A DNA stretch of 64,000 nucleotides from Cribrihabitans_A pelagius (GCF_048820915.1 NZ_JBMERR010000009.1:62001-126000); one strand, 5' to 3'. Shown: positions 7,907-17,127, numbered from the stretch's first letter. A program made the numbers and translations. The notes: generated by a model not told the origin, from the sequence alone.

Positions 7907-8503
7907 TCACTGCGGCCAGATTACCGGGTAGAGCGAGGCCACCAGCAACAGCGCCATCGACCAGTTGAACAGCGTGAGCCGCCGCCGGCTGGTCAGGAAA
8001 CGCGCCATCTGCTGGCCGAGCACCGTCCAGGAGCCGACCGAGGGCAGATTGATCGCGCCAAAGACCACGCCGACGAACAGGATCGCCGTCAGGGTCTGAT
8101 CCGGCGTATAGGCGCTGATCGCGGTCAGCGCCATCGCCCAGGCCTTCGGGTTCACCCACTGGAAGGCGGCCGCCTGCAGGAAGGTCATCGGCCGGCCCGC
8201 CTCGCGCCTGGCCTCGGCCGGGGCGGCATGGGCGATCTTCCAGGCCAGCCACAATAGGTAGGCGACCGAGACCGCCTTCAGCACCGTGTAGCTCACCGGG
8301 AAGGCATCAAACACCTGCACCAGCCCGGCGCCCACCAGCAGCACCATGAAGACAAACCCCAGCGCCACCCCCAGCATATGCGGGATCGAGCGGCGGAAGC
8401 CGAAGTTGGCGCCGGAGGCCATCAGCATCAGGTTGTTCGGCCCCGGCGTAATCGAGGAGACGAAGGCGAAAAGCGCAAGGGCTGCGAGGAGTTCGTGGGT
8501 CAT
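7907..8503 (-). CDS. LysE/RhtB-family amino acid exporter
   Basis: The 198-residue protein starts MTHELLAALALFAFVSSITP and has the LysE signature PGPNNLMLMASGANFG, followed by five or six hydrophobic helices. The family exports amino acids or their analogues through the inner membrane. I chose the ATG at 8503 since similarity starts there; the frame is open further upstream but runs into the regulatory region. It is divergent from an Lrp-family regulator 73 bases away, the classical arrangement for a regulated amino acid exporter. Confidence 0.92.
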   Translation of the reverse strand: MTHELLAALALFAFVSSITPGPNNLMLMASGANFGFRRSIPHMLGVALGFVFMVLLVGAGLVQVFDAFPVSYTVLKAVSVAYLLWLAWKIAHAAPAEARREAGRPMTFLQAAAFQWVNPKAWAMALTAISAYTPDQTLTAILFVGVVFGAINLPSVGSWTVLGQQMARFLTSRRRLTLFNWSMALLLVASLYPVIWPQ

Positions 8504-8576
8504 GCGCAGATTAATTGCGTAATATTCGGCAAATGAAATTGCGTTCTGCGGCGCGCGCGGCGTATTTTTGCAATCA
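8504..8576. promoter_or_regulatory. Divergent control region between exporter and Lrp-family regulator
   Basis: This 73-base gap is markedly AT-rich compared with its surroundings (for example TTAATTGCGTAATATTCGG and AAATGAAATTGCG). The twice-occurring AATTGCG motif, 27 bases apart, could be Lrp half sites. Binding is inferred from gene arrangement. Confidence 0.45.
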
Positions 8577-9029
8577 ATGGTGAAAAGTGACCGCATAAAC
8601 CAGCAAATATTGCAGGAACTCAGCCGCGACGGCCGGATCAGCAACCTGGAACTGGCCGAACGCGCCGGCCTGTCGCCTTCGGCCTGCCTGCGCCGGGTGC
8701 AGGAGCTGGAGCGCAGCGGCGTCATCACCGGCTACCGCGCGGTGCTCGACCGGCAGAAAATGGGCGCGGGCTTTGCCACCTATATTGGTGTCGGGCTGGG
8801 CGAGCACACCAAGGAGGCGCAGGAAGCCTTCGAACGCGCCATGCAGGCGGCGCCGGAGGTGGTGGAGTGCCACAACATCACCGGCACAATCGAGTACCTC
8901 CTGCGCGTCGAATGCGCCGACCTGCCTAGCTACAAGCGCTTCCACACCGATATCCTCGGCACTTCGCCATACGTGACCGGGATTACGACCTACGTTGTGA
9001 TGGGCTCGCCTAAGGATCTGCGGGCCTGA
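8577..9029 (+). CDS. Lrp/AsnC-family transcriptional regulator
   Basis: The 150-residue protein has an N-terminal helix-turn-helix (ISNLELAERAGLSPSACLRR, about residues 20-40) and a C-terminal RAM/ligand-binding domain including the GTIEYLLRVEC strand. This is the full length of the family. It probably controls the divergent LysE exporter in response to an amino acid. The ATG at 8577 is used; a TTG three codons earlier is also in frame. Confidence 0.93.
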   Translation: MVKSDRINQQILQELSRDGRISNLELAERAGLSPSACLRRVQELERSGVITGYRAVLDRQKMGAGFATYIGVGLGEHTKEAQEAFERAMQAAPEVVECHNITGTIEYLLRVECADLPSYKRFHTDILGTSPYVTGITTYVVMGSPKDLRA

Positions 9030-9049
9030 TCCGGGCAGGCGTTGGATTT

Positions 9050-9105
9050 TGAGTATTTCGGCAAGATGACAGGGAGCAGCTCTTTCATCTTGCCGAAAAT
9101 ACTCA
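9050..9105. repeat. Long inverted repeat between convergent genes
   Basis: A 20-base arm starting TGAGTATTTCGGCAAGATGA at 9050 is matched by a 21-base complementary arm at 9085-9105 with a single-base length difference, separated by 15 bases. It lies 20 bases after the Lrp regulator and about 110 bases from the end of the malyl-CoA lyase gene on the other strand. It may terminate both. A related single-arm copy lies at 11533-11560. Confidence 0.8.
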
Positions 9106-9216
9106 CTGCGCCGCGGCTGCCGCGGGCGGTACTTGGCAGCTGCGCGGTGTCGGCGCCGCGCAGGGTTCAGGGGCAGGGCGCGCCGCCTGGCGCCCTGCCA
9201 TCGCTTGTCCCGCGGC

Positions 9217-10179
9217 TCAGCCGTTCTGCGCGATCAGCTCGGCCTGGGCGACGACCACCTCGGCCTGCTTGATCGAGGCGATGTCGACCAGCCGGCCCTT
9301 GTAGACCGTGGCACCGGCGCCGCTGGCCTTGGCGTCTTCCATCGCGGCGAGGATCTCGCGGGCTTCCTGCACCGCCTCTTGCGACGGGGTGAAGACCTGG
9401 TTGGCCAGTTCGATCTGGCTCGGGTGGATTGCCCATTTGCCGACCATGCCCAGCGTCGCGGAGCGTTTCGCCTGTGCGATGTAGCCTTCCTTGTCGGAGA
9501 AATCGCCAAACGGCCCGTCCACCGGCAGGATGCCATGGGTGCGGCAGGCGGCAACAATTGCGGCTTGGGCCCAGTGCCAGGGGTCGGACCAGTGCTTCTC
9601 GCCCCCGCGCAGCATGTAGTAGTTCTCCTGCGTGCCGCCGATGCCGGTGGTCTGCATCCCCATCGAGGCGGCAAAATCCGCAGCCCCCAGGCTCATCGCC
9701 TGCAGGCGGGGGGAGGATTTGGCAATCTCCTCCACATGCGCGATGCCCGCCGCGGATTCGATGATCACCTCGAAGGAGACCGGTTTGGTGCGGCCCTTGG
9801 CGCGCTCGATCGCGGTGACCAGCGCGTCCACCGCGTAGACGTCCTCGGCGCAGCCCACCTTGGGGATCATGATCTGGTCGAGCCGCTCGCCCGCCTGCTC
9901 CATCAGGTCGACAACGTCGCGGTACCAATAGGGCGTGTCGAGCCCGTTGATGCGCACCGACAGGTACTTGCCACCCCAGTCGACGTTGCCGATGGCCTCA
10001 ATCACGTTGGCGCGGGCCTGGTCCTTGTCGCCGGGCGCCACCGAGTCCTCTAGGTCGAGGTTGATGACATCGGCCGCCGAGGCCGCCATCTTCTCGAGCA
10101 ATTTGACCTTTGAGCCCGGTCCGAACAGCTGGCAGCGGTTGGGGCGGGCCGGGGCGGCGGGCTGGAGGCGGAAGCTCAT
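9217..10179 (-). CDS. mcl1: L-malyl-CoA / beta-methylmalyl-CoA lyase
   Basis: The 320-residue protein belongs to the HpcH/HpaI aldolase (CitE-like) family. Visible signatures are DVINLDLEDSVAPGDKDQAR (Mg and CoA-binding region), the strand VSFEVIIESAAGIAH with the metal-binding Glu, and the C-terminal IHPSQIELANQVF. Length matches Rhodobacter Mcl1. The enzyme cleaves L-malyl-CoA to acetyl-CoA and glyoxylate and condenses glyoxylate with propionyl-CoA in the ethylmalonyl-CoA pathway. The ATG at 10179 is chosen because MSFRLQPAAPARPNRCQLF is the family start. It is divergent from dgcN with about 300 bases between them. Confidence 0.93.
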   Translation of the reverse strand: MSFRLQPAAPARPNRCQLFGPGSKVKLLEKMAASAADVINLDLEDSVAPGDKDQARANVIEAIGNVDWGGKYLSVRINGLDTPYWYRDVVDLMEQAGERLDQIMIPKVGCAEDVYAVDALVTAIERAKGRTKPVSFEVIIESAAGIAHVEEIAKSSPRLQAMSLGAADFAASMGMQTTGIGGTQENYYMLRGGEKHWSDPWHWAQAAIVAACRTHGILPVDGPFGDFSDKEGYIAQAKRSATLGMVGKWAIHPSQIELANQVFTPSQEAVQEAREILAAMEDAKASGAGATVYKGRLVDIASIKQAEVVVAQAELIAQNG

Positions 10180-10478
10180 GTCGGGTCTCCGGGTAATGAA
10201 ATTGCGGAATGTCTCTCGTTTGTGGTAGGAAATTGCCGGGCGGCACGCAAGCGAAATTGTGCAGCCGCAGCATTGCGCGTGCAGAATGCAGCGCGCGATG
10301 CTTGATTGGCGCAAGGATCGGCCGCAGGGGCGCTGCTCGCCGAAGCTTCTCCCCCGGATTGCCCGTTAGGTGAGAGAATCTTGCGACACGGTGCGCGCCG
10401 AAGGCCGGAATAGGGACACGCTCCCGGGCGGGCTTCTCTAAAGTTGGCCGGAAATCTGAATTCGAAGGAGGGCCCCAC

Positions 10479-11480
10479 ATGATCGAGACCCCATATCTGC
10501 TGTTTCTGGGCGATGCGCCCGACATGCTGGCTGCCAAAGTGGCCATCGGCATCCGCGACTGGCGCCCCGATCACGCGGTCGGCCAGTTCCGCCTGCCGGG
10601 CTGCGGCGCCGACCTGGGGCTGACCGGCATGAGCCTGGCCGAGGCACGGGAAGCGGGCGCCAAGACGCTGGTGATCGGCGTGGCCAACCGCGGCGGCGTG
10701 ATCTCGCCCGCCTGGAAGGAAGTCCTGCTCGAGGCCCTGGCGCTGGGCTATGACCTCGCCTCCGGCCTGCACAACCTGTTGCGCGACGAGGCCGATCTGG
10801 TGGCTGCAGCCAAGGCGCACGGCCGCACCCTGCACGATGTGCGGGTGCCCTCGGTGCAGTATCCGATCGCCAACGGTGTGAAGCGCCGCGGCAAGCGCTG
10901 CCTGGCGGTGGGCACGGACTGCTCGGTCGGCAAGATGTACACGGCGCTGGCCATGGACGCCGAAATGAAAAAGCGCGGCATGAAGTCCAGCTTCCGCGCC
11001 ACCGGCCAGACCGGCATCCTGATCACCGGCGAAGGCGTGCCGCTGGACGCGGTGATTGCCGACTTCATGGCGGGGTCCATCGAATATCTGACCCCGGATA
11101 ACGACGACGACCACTGGGACCTGATCGAGGGCCAGGGCTCGCTGTTCCATGTCTCCTACTCGGGGGTGACCCTGGCGCTGGTGCATGGCGGCCAGCCGGA
11201 TGCGCTGATCCTGTGCCACGAGCCGACCCGCGAGCACATGCGCGGCCTGCCGGACTATGCCGTGCCCTCGCTGGAGGAGCTGCGCGACGTGGCGCTGCCG
11301 CTCGCGCTGCGGGCCAACCCGGACTGCAAGGTGGTGGGCATCTCGGTCAACACCCAGCATCTGGGCGAGGATGAGGCGGTGACCTACCTCGCGCGCGTGG
11401 AAAAACGCATGGGGCTGCCCGCCGTTGATCCCTACCGCCATGGCGCCGGCCGCCTGGTGGACGCGCTCGCCGCGGTCTGA
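10479..11480 (+). CDS. dgcN: DUF1611 protein, D-glutamate N-acetyltransferase DgcN
   Basis: The 333-residue protein has the two DUF1611 domains: an N-terminal Rossmann-like part with PGCGADLGLTGM and a C-terminal P-loop-like part with GTDCSVGKMYTA near residue 145. In marine Proteobacteria DgcN acetylates D-glutamate to N-acetyl-D-glutamate, which the adjacent racemase DgcA converts to the L form. The following two genes are a DgcA-type epimerase and a D-amino-acid aminotransferase, supporting this role. The ribosome site AAGGAGG is 8 bases from the ATG. The specific activity is inferred from family and context. Confidence 0.87.
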   Translation: MIETPYLLFLGDAPDMLAAKVAIGIRDWRPDHAVGQFRLPGCGADLGLTGMSLAEAREAGAKTLVIGVANRGGVISPAWKEVLLEALALGYDLASGLHNLLRDEADLVAAAKAHGRTLHDVRVPSVQYPIANGVKRRGKRCLAVGTDCSVGKMYTALAMDAEMKKRGMKSSFRATGQTGILITGEGVPLDAVIADFMAGSIEYLTPDNDDDHWDLIEGQGSLFHVSYSGVTLALVHGGQPDALILCHEPTREHMRGLPDYAVPSLEELRDVALPLALRANPDCKVVGISVNTQHLGEDEAVTYLARVEKRMGLPAVDPYRHGAGRLVDALAAV

Positions 11481-11532
11481 TTTAACCGCTTCCGCCGGGG
11501 GTCTTCAGGCGCGGCCTGGGGAGCCTCCGGCG

Positions 11533-11560
11533 GGAGTATTTCTGGCAAGATGAAAGAGCA
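11533..11560 (+). repeat. Dispersed intergenic repeat arm related to 9050-9105
   Basis: The stretch beginning GAGTATTTCTGGCAAGATGA and continuing AAGAGCA matches the complement of the right arm at 9081-9105 at nearly all positions. It lies in the 150-base gap between dgcN and dgcA and lacks the second arm. Confidence 0.6.
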
Positions 11561-11630
11561 GGCGCCGGTCGCGGCCGGCGCCTGCGCGGCATCCCGGCCG
11601 CAACGGAACGCAAGAGCAAAGGGCAGCGTC

Positions 11631-12596
11631 ATGAAAGTCACCGTCACCCCGGATACATTCAAGCTGGCGCAGGTCTTCACCATCTCGCGCGGCTCGCGCA
11701 CGGAGGCCAAGGTGCTGACCGTCAAGGCCGAGAAGGATGGCGTCACCGGCTGGGGCGAATGCGTGCCTTACGCACGCTATGGTGAAACGCTGGAGAGCGT
11801 GACTGCCGAGATTGAGGGGCTGCCCGCCGAATTCACCCGGCAAGAGCTGCAGGCGCTGCTGCCCGCGGGCGCTGCCCGCAACGCGGTCGACTGCGCGCTG
11901 TGGGACCTGGAGGCAAAACAGGCAGGTAAACGCGTCTGGGAGCTGGCTGGCCTGCCCGCGCCCGGGCCGGAGATCACCGCCTACACGCTGTCGCTCGACA
12001 CGGCCGAAAAGATGCGCGAACAGGCCGCCGCCAACGCGCACCGTCCGCTCTTGAAGATCAAGCTCGGCACCGCTGACGACATGCCGCGGCTGGAGGCGGT
12101 GCGTGCAGGCGCGCCGGAGGCGAAGATCATCATTGACGCCAACGAGGGCTGGAGCGCGGAAGTCTACGCCGAACTTGCTCCGCATCTGGTGCGGCTCGGC
12201 GTCGAGCTGGTGGAGCAGCCCCTGCCCGCGGGCGAGGACGACGCGCTTATTGGCATGGACCGCCCGGTGCCGGTCTGTGCCGATGAAAGCTGCCACGACC
12301 GCACCAGCCTGGCCGCGCTGGAGGGCAAATACGACGTCATCAACATCAAGCTGGACAAGACCGGCGGCCTTACCGAGGCGCTGAAGCTGCGCGAAGAGGC
12401 GCTGGCGCGGGGCTTCAAGGTGATGGTCGGCTGCATGGTGGGCTCTTCGCTGGCGATGGCGCCCGCGGTGCTGGTGGCGCAGGGTGCGGCGGTAACGGAT
12501 CTTGACGGCCCGCTCCTGCTGGCCGAAGACCGCGGCGAACCGTTGTTGTTTGATGCCGAGGGCGTGCACCCGCCGAAACCGGCACTTTGGGGTTGA
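11631..12596 (+). CDS. dgcA: N-acetyl-D-glutamate racemase DgcA (dipeptide epimerase family)
   Basis: The 321-residue protein belongs to the enolase superfamily. The acid/base pair is visible as LLKIKLG (KxK) and INIKLDKTGG. The three metal ligands lie in IIDANEGW, LVEQPLP and CADES. These fit dipeptide epimerases such as YcjG, but the neighbourhood with dgcN points to DgcA, which racemises N-acetyl-glutamate. I chose the ATG at 11631, where homology begins. Ten bases separate it from the aminotransferase, so the two are in one operon. Confidence 0.87.
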   Translation: MKVTVTPDTFKLAQVFTISRGSRTEAKVLTVKAEKDGVTGWGECVPYARYGETLESVTAEIEGLPAEFTRQELQALLPAGAARNAVDCALWDLEAKQAGKRVWELAGLPAPGPEITAYTLSLDTAEKMREQAAANAHRPLLKIKLGTADDMPRLEAVRAGAPEAKIIIDANEGWSAEVYAELAPHLVRLGVELVEQPLPAGEDDALIGMDRPVPVCADESCHDRTSLAALEGKYDVINIKLDKTGGLTEALKLREEALARGFKVMVGCMVGSSLAMAPAVLVAQGAAVTDLDGPLLLAEDRGEPLLFDAEGVHPPKPALWG

Positions 12597-12606
12597 GGAG
12601 ACCAAG

Positions 12607-13467
12607 ATGACCCGAACCGTATATGTGAATGGCGAATACCTGCCGGAAACCGAGGCGAAAATCTCGATCTTTGACCGCGGCTTCCTGTTTGCCGACGCGG
12701 TTTATGAGGTGACCTCGGTGCTGGATGGCAAGCTGATCGATTTCGAGGGCCACGCGGTGCGCCTGGAGCGGTCGCTGAAGGAGCTGGACATGGCTTCCCC
12801 CTGCTCCAAGGAGGAGCTCCTCGAGATCCACCGCCAGCTGGTGGAGATGAACGGTATCGAGGAGGGGCTCGTCTACCTGCAAGTGACCCGCGGCTCCGAC
12901 GGCGACCGCGATTTCGTGTTCCCGGCCGAGGACACGCCGCCCTCGCTGGTGCTGTTCACCCAGGACAAGCCGGGCCTGGCCGACAGTGCGGCGGCGAAGA
13001 AGGGCGCCAAGGTGATCTCGGTCGAGGACATGCGCTGGGGCCGCCGCGACATCAAGACGGTGCAGCTCTTGTACCCCTCGATGGGCAAGATGATGGCCAA
13101 GAAGGCGGGGGCCGACGATGCCTGGATGGTCGAGGATGGCTATGTCACCGAAGGCACCTCGAACAACGCCTATTTCGTGAAGAACGGCACCATCGTGACC
13201 CGGCCGCTGAGCACCGACATCCTGCACGGCATCACCCGTGCCGCGGTGCTGCGCCTGGCCGAAGAAGCGCAGATGCAGATCGAGGAGCGCCTGTTCACCA
13301 TCGAGGAAGCCCAGGGCGCGGACGAAGCCTTCACCACCTCCGCCTCGGCCTTCGTGATGCCAGTTGTGGAGATCGACGGAGTCGCATTGGGCGACGGCAC
13401 CCCCGGCCCCATCGCCAAGCGTCTGCGCGAGATCTATCTGGAAGAAAGCCGCAAGAAGGCCGTCTGA
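12607..13467 (+). CDS. D-amino-acid aminotransferase (class IV PLP enzyme)
   Basis: The 286-residue protein has the class IV layout: MTRTVYVNGEYLPETEAKIS, then FDRGFLFADAVYEVT, the PLP lysine in RRDIKTVQLLYPSM near residue 145, and the phosphate-binding TEGTSNNAYFV. Such enzymes exchange amino groups between D-amino acids and 2-oxo acids. As the last gene of the dgc operon it can interconvert D-glutamate with other D-amino acids and feed the DgcN/DgcA route. A branched-chain aminotransferase is excluded by length and motif pattern. Confidence 0.88.
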   Translation: MTRTVYVNGEYLPETEAKISIFDRGFLFADAVYEVTSVLDGKLIDFEGHAVRLERSLKELDMASPCSKEELLEIHRQLVEMNGIEEGLVYLQVTRGSDGDRDFVFPAEDTPPSLVLFTQDKPGLADSAAAKKGAKVISVEDMRWGRRDIKTVQLLYPSMGKMMAKKAGADDAWMVEDGYVTEGTSNNAYFVKNGTIVTRPLSTDILHGITRAAVLRLAEEAQMQIEERLFTIEEAQGADEAFTTSASAFVMPVVEIDGVALGDGTPGPIAKRLREIYLEESRKKAV

Positions 13468-13490
13468 CGCCCGCGTGGATACGAAGGGGG

Positions 13491-13513
13491 AAGGGGCCCC
13501 CGGGCCCCTTTTT
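13491..13513 (+). terminator. Terminator of the dgc operon
   Basis: AAGGGGCC pairs with GGCCCCTT, and the descending arm ends in five T. It begins 24 bases after the aminotransferase stop. Confidence 0.85.
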
Positions 13514-13551
13514 CGTGCTCTTCGCTCAGGGCGTTTGCGCGGGGTCCGCGG

Positions 13552-14535
13552 TCATGGCAGCAGCACCGCCGCCCCCTGCAGGCGGCCTGCGCGCAGGTCC
13601 GCCAGCGCTTGGTTGGCCTGCTCCAGCGGGTAGGGCACGGTCTCGGTCCTGACCCCTGCGGCCTGGGCCAGCGGAAAGAAGGCCGCGCCGTCGGCGCGGG
13701 TCAGATTGGCGACCGAGACGATCTCGCGCTCCTGCCACAAATCGGCATAGGGGAAGGCAGGAATGTCGCTCATGTGGATGCCGCCGCAGACCACCCGGCC
13801 GCCCTTGCGCAGATCCTTCAGCGCCTTGGGCACCAGCGCGCCTGCCGGGGCAAAGAGGATCGCGGCGTCAAGCGGCTCCGGCGCAGGCTCGGCCGAACTG
13901 CCGGCCCAAACCGCGCCGAGGCGGCGGGCAAAGGCCTGCGCTTCGGCGTCGCCCTCGCGGGTGAAGGCAAAGACCCGGCGGCCCTGCCACTTGGCAATCT
14001 GGCACAGGATATGCGCCGCCGCGCCAAAGCCATAGAGGCCAAGCGCCGCGGCCGGGCCCGCGCGGGCAAGACAGCGGTAACCGATCAGCCCGGCACACAG
14101 CAGCGGTGCCATCGCCACAGCGTCTGCGGTCTCGGACAGCGGAACCGCAAACGCGCCATGCGCTAGGCAGTACTCGGCATAACCTCCGTCAAAGGTATAG
14201 CCGGTGAACAGCGGCGCATCGCAGAGATTCTCGCGCTGCATCCGGCAATAGAGGCAGCCGCCGCAGGCATGGCTCAGCCAGGGCACTCCCAGCCGCTGGC
14301 CGATCGCGAACTCCCGCATGCGAGGCCCCAGCGCGGCCACCCGCCCGATGATCTCATGCCCCGGCACCAGCGGCAGCTTGGGTCCGGGCAACTCTCCATC
14401 GGCAACATGCAGATCGGTACGGCACACCCCGCAGGCCTCGACCCGGAGCAGGACCTGGCCCGGACCGGGCGCCGGCACCGGGATATCCCGCAGGACCAGC
14501 GGCTTGCCCGGCTCTTCCAGCAGCATCGCGCGCAT
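13552..14535 (-). CDS. Zinc-dependent alcohol dehydrogenase (MDR superfamily)
   Basis: The 327-residue protein carries the catalytic zinc site (ACGVCRTDLH near residue 35, then PGHEIIGRV). The structural zinc lobe has four Cys (CGGCLYCRMQRENLC). The cofactor-binding part has GLYGFGAAAHI, a slightly atypical version of GxGxxG. It resembles the AdhP/YjgB-like branch; the substrate is not evident. It converges with the dgc operon and stands alone. Confidence 0.9.
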   Translation of the reverse strand: MRAMLLEEPGKPLVLRDIPVPAPGPGQVLLRVEACGVCRTDLHVADGELPGPKLPLVPGHEIIGRVAALGPRMREFAIGQRLGVPWLSHACGGCLYCRMQRENLCDAPLFTGYTFDGGYAEYCLAHGAFAVPLSETADAVAMAPLLCAGLIGYRCLARAGPAAALGLYGFGAAAHILCQIAKWQGRRVFAFTREGDAEAQAFARRLGAVWAGSSAEPAPEPLDAAILFAPAGALVPKALKDLRKGGRVVCGGIHMSDIPAFPYADLWQEREIVSVANLTRADGAAFFPLAQAAGVRTETVPYPLEQANQALADLRAGRLQGAAVLLP

Positions 14536-14712
14536 CGGCCGCCTCCTTCCGGAGGAAAGCCTAGCAAAGCCCCGCGGCCACGGGCATGAGCCAGATCAAC
14601 CGGGCGCCGCTCGCCGGGACAGGTTTACTCACTTTCTGGCCCGAAATACCCCCGGGGTGAATTGGCCATCAGGCCAAGAGGGGCAGCGCCCCTCCCTGGA
14701 AGCGGCGCGGGC

Positions 14713-15027
<315 letters not shown>

Positions 15028-15094
15028 GGCAGGGCTCCTTTTGTTTGGCGGCTGCGCTCAGGCCTAGCAGCGGCGCCCTCCGCGGGCAATGGGA

Positions 15095-15334
15095 TCAGAT
15101 CAGCTGCAGCGCCAGCCAGGGGCCAAGCGCGGTGACGAGGATCAAAATCTTGTAGTTGCCCAGCCAGCGGTAGGCCGTCAGGCTGACGTCAGCCGGGGCA
15201 AGGCCGAACAGGCGGGCGTGCAGCCCGGCAATCCAATCGCGCTGCGCCATCAGCACAAGGGCGGAAAGCGTGAACAGGCCGAGATGCAGCAGGGTCAGCC
15301 AGCCAAAGAAGGCGGAGAGCATGTCCTCAGTCAT
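15095..15334 (-). CDS. DUF6868-type small membrane protein
   Basis: The 79-residue protein has two transmembrane helices (FFGWLTLLHLGLFTLSALVL and ILILVTALGPWLALQL) joined by a loop with RDWIAGLHARLFGL and YRWLGNYKIL. This matches a small membrane family seen across marine Proteobacteria (DUF6868 by recollection). The ATG at 15334 is preferred: AAAGGAGT sits five bases upstream, while an in-frame GTG at 15340 touches it. Function unknown. Confidence 0.75.
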   Translation of the reverse strand: MTEDMLSAFFGWLTLLHLGLFTLSALVLMAQRDWIAGLHARLFGLAPADVSLTAYRWLGNYKILILVTALGPWLALQLI

Positions 15335-15595
15335 GGGCACTCCTTTCCAAATTTAGTCAGTATCAGATATGGGGGCGGTCTGTCCTGCCTGCAACGCCAG
15401 TGCTGCTGGCGCCCGTCCGCCCCGCCGCGCCGCCGCGCCGGCTTGGCCGGGTCCGGCCGCAGGCGGATATTTGGACTTCCGGTGCTATTCTGCCCCTGCG
15501 GCACTTTGGGGGAGTTGCGGCAAAACGGGAATTGGGGGATAAGCGGCACAACGCCGTTTGCGGTAACAAGATACGGTCCGGAGGTTAGGAAAGCC

Positions 15596-17041
15596 ATGAA
15601 ACGTTCGCGGAATGTGAAAATCGTCGCCACTTTGGGGCCAGCCTCGGAGACCTATGAAACCATCCGCGCCCTGCATGAGGCGGGCGCCGATGTGTTCCGT
15701 CTCAACATGTCGCACGGCAGCCACCCGGAGATCGCCGAAAAGCACAAGATCATCCGCCAGGTGGAGGCAGATCTGGGCAACCCGATCGCCATTCTGGCCG
15801 ACCTCCAGGGCCCGAAGCTGAGGGTCGGGGTCTTTGCCAATGGCGCCGAGGAGCTGGCCGAGGGCGCGAAGTTCCGGCTCGACCTCGACACGGCCGAGGG
15901 CGGCGCAAACCGCGTCTGCCTGCCGCATCCGGAGATCTTTCAAGCGCTGGAGCCTGGCGCGCACTTGCTGGTCAACGATGGCAAGATCCGCCTGGTCGTG
16001 GATGACTGCGGCCCCGATTTTGCCGATTGCACGGTGGAAACCGGCGGCACCATCTCCAACCGCAAGGGGGTGAACGTGCCCGACGTGGTGCTGCCTCTGG
16101 CGGCGCTTTCGGAAAAGGACCGGGCGGATCTTGAGTTTGTCTGCGACCTCGGGGTGGACTGGCTGGCGCTGTCCTTCGTGCAGCGCGCCAAGGATGTCTA
16201 CGAGGCGCGGACGCTGGCCGATGGCCGCGCCGCGGTGCTGTCGAAGATCGAGAAGCCGCAGGCGGTGGAGGATTTCGAGGCCATCCTGGATGCCTCCGAT
16301 GGCATCATGGTGGCGCGCGGCGATCTTGGTGTGGAGTTGCCGGTCTCGGCAGTGCCGCCGATCCAGAAGCGCCTGGTGCGCAAGTGCCGCGCCGCGGCCA
16401 AGCCGGTGATCGTCGCCACCCAGATGCTGGAGAGCATGATCGAAAGCCCGATGCCGACCCGGGCCGAGGTCTCGGACGTGGCCACCGCGATCTACGAAGG
16501 GTCCGACGCCATCATGCTGAGCGCCGAATCGGCGGCCGGCCAGTACCCGGTGCAGGCGGTGCAGACCATGGACAAGGTCGCCGCCGAGGTGGAGGCGGAC
16601 CCGACTTATACCCAGATCATCAATTCCTCGCGTTCGGCCAAGGGCACCACGGTGGCCGACGCCATCGTTGCCGCCGCCCGCGAGATCGCCGAGAAGACCG
16701 AGATCAAGGCGATCTGCTGCTTCACCCAGTCCGGCACCACCGCGCTCTTGACCGCGCGCGAGCGTCCCGGCGTGCCGATCATCGCGATGACCGCGCTGCA
16801 GGCCACCGCGCGGCGGCTGTGCCTGAGCTGGGGCTGCCACTGCGTGATGACGCCGGAGCTGAGCCGCTTCAAGGGCGCCGTGGTTGCGGCCGCGCGGGCG
16901 GCGCGGGCAGGCGGCTTCGCGGCCGAGACCGACCAGATCGTGGTCACCGCGGGCGTGCCCTTCAACGTGCCGGGATCGACCAACATCCTGCGCGTGGCGC
17001 CTTGCGACGAGCGGCTGATCTACAGCACCGATCCCGAGTGA
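15596..17041 (+). CDS. pyk: Pyruvate kinase
   Basis: The 481-residue enzyme starts MKRSRNVKIVATLGPASETY and has the expected sites: FRLNMSHGSHPE, the Mg/substrate region LSKIEKPQAVEDF followed by GIMVARGDLGVELP, and the C-terminal domain with CCFTQSGTTALL. It converts phosphoenolpyruvate and ADP to pyruvate and ATP. Upstream, TTGCGG and GATAAG separated by 17 bases form a possible promoter, and TCCGGAGG precedes the ATG. Length and motifs are normal. Confidence 0.97.
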   Translation: MKRSRNVKIVATLGPASETYETIRALHEAGADVFRLNMSHGSHPEIAEKHKIIRQVEADLGNPIAILADLQGPKLRVGVFANGAEELAEGAKFRLDLDTAEGGANRVCLPHPEIFQALEPGAHLLVNDGKIRLVVDDCGPDFADCTVETGGTISNRKGVNVPDVVLPLAALSEKDRADLEFVCDLGVDWLALSFVQRAKDVYEARTLADGRAAVLSKIEKPQAVEDFEAILDASDGIMVARGDLGVELPVSAVPPIQKRLVRKCRAAAKPVIVATQMLESMIESPMPTRAEVSDVATAIYEGSDAIMLSAESAAGQYPVQAVQTMDKVAAEVEADPTYTQIINSSRSAKGTTVADAIVAAAREIAEKTEIKAICCFTQSGTTALLTARERPGVPIIAMTALQATARRLCLSWGCHCVMTPELSRFKGAVVAAARAARAGGFAAETDQIVVTAGVPFNVPGSTNILRVAPCDERLIYSTDPE

Positions 17042-17098
17042 TCCCGGCCGCCTGATACGGGGGGCGGGGAGGGGGCGGAAAAGCAGCCGCAAAAGGGC

Positions 17099-17127
17099 TT
17101 GCCATCCGCCCCGCCCACTCCTATAGA
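17099..17127 (+). promoter_or_regulatory. Sigma-70-type promoter of rpmI-rplT
   Basis: TTGCCA (17099-17104) and TATAGA (17122-17127) are separated by 17 bases. Transcription would start about 65 bases upstream of rpmI, leaving a leader that could carry autoregulation by L20, although no clear L20-binding structure was identified. Confidence 0.65.

Noticed and set aside
14583..14605. A possible FNR half-site (CCAGATCAACC)
   Set aside because: The TTGAT half is missing and the position is upstream of an ordinary dehydrogenase gene.
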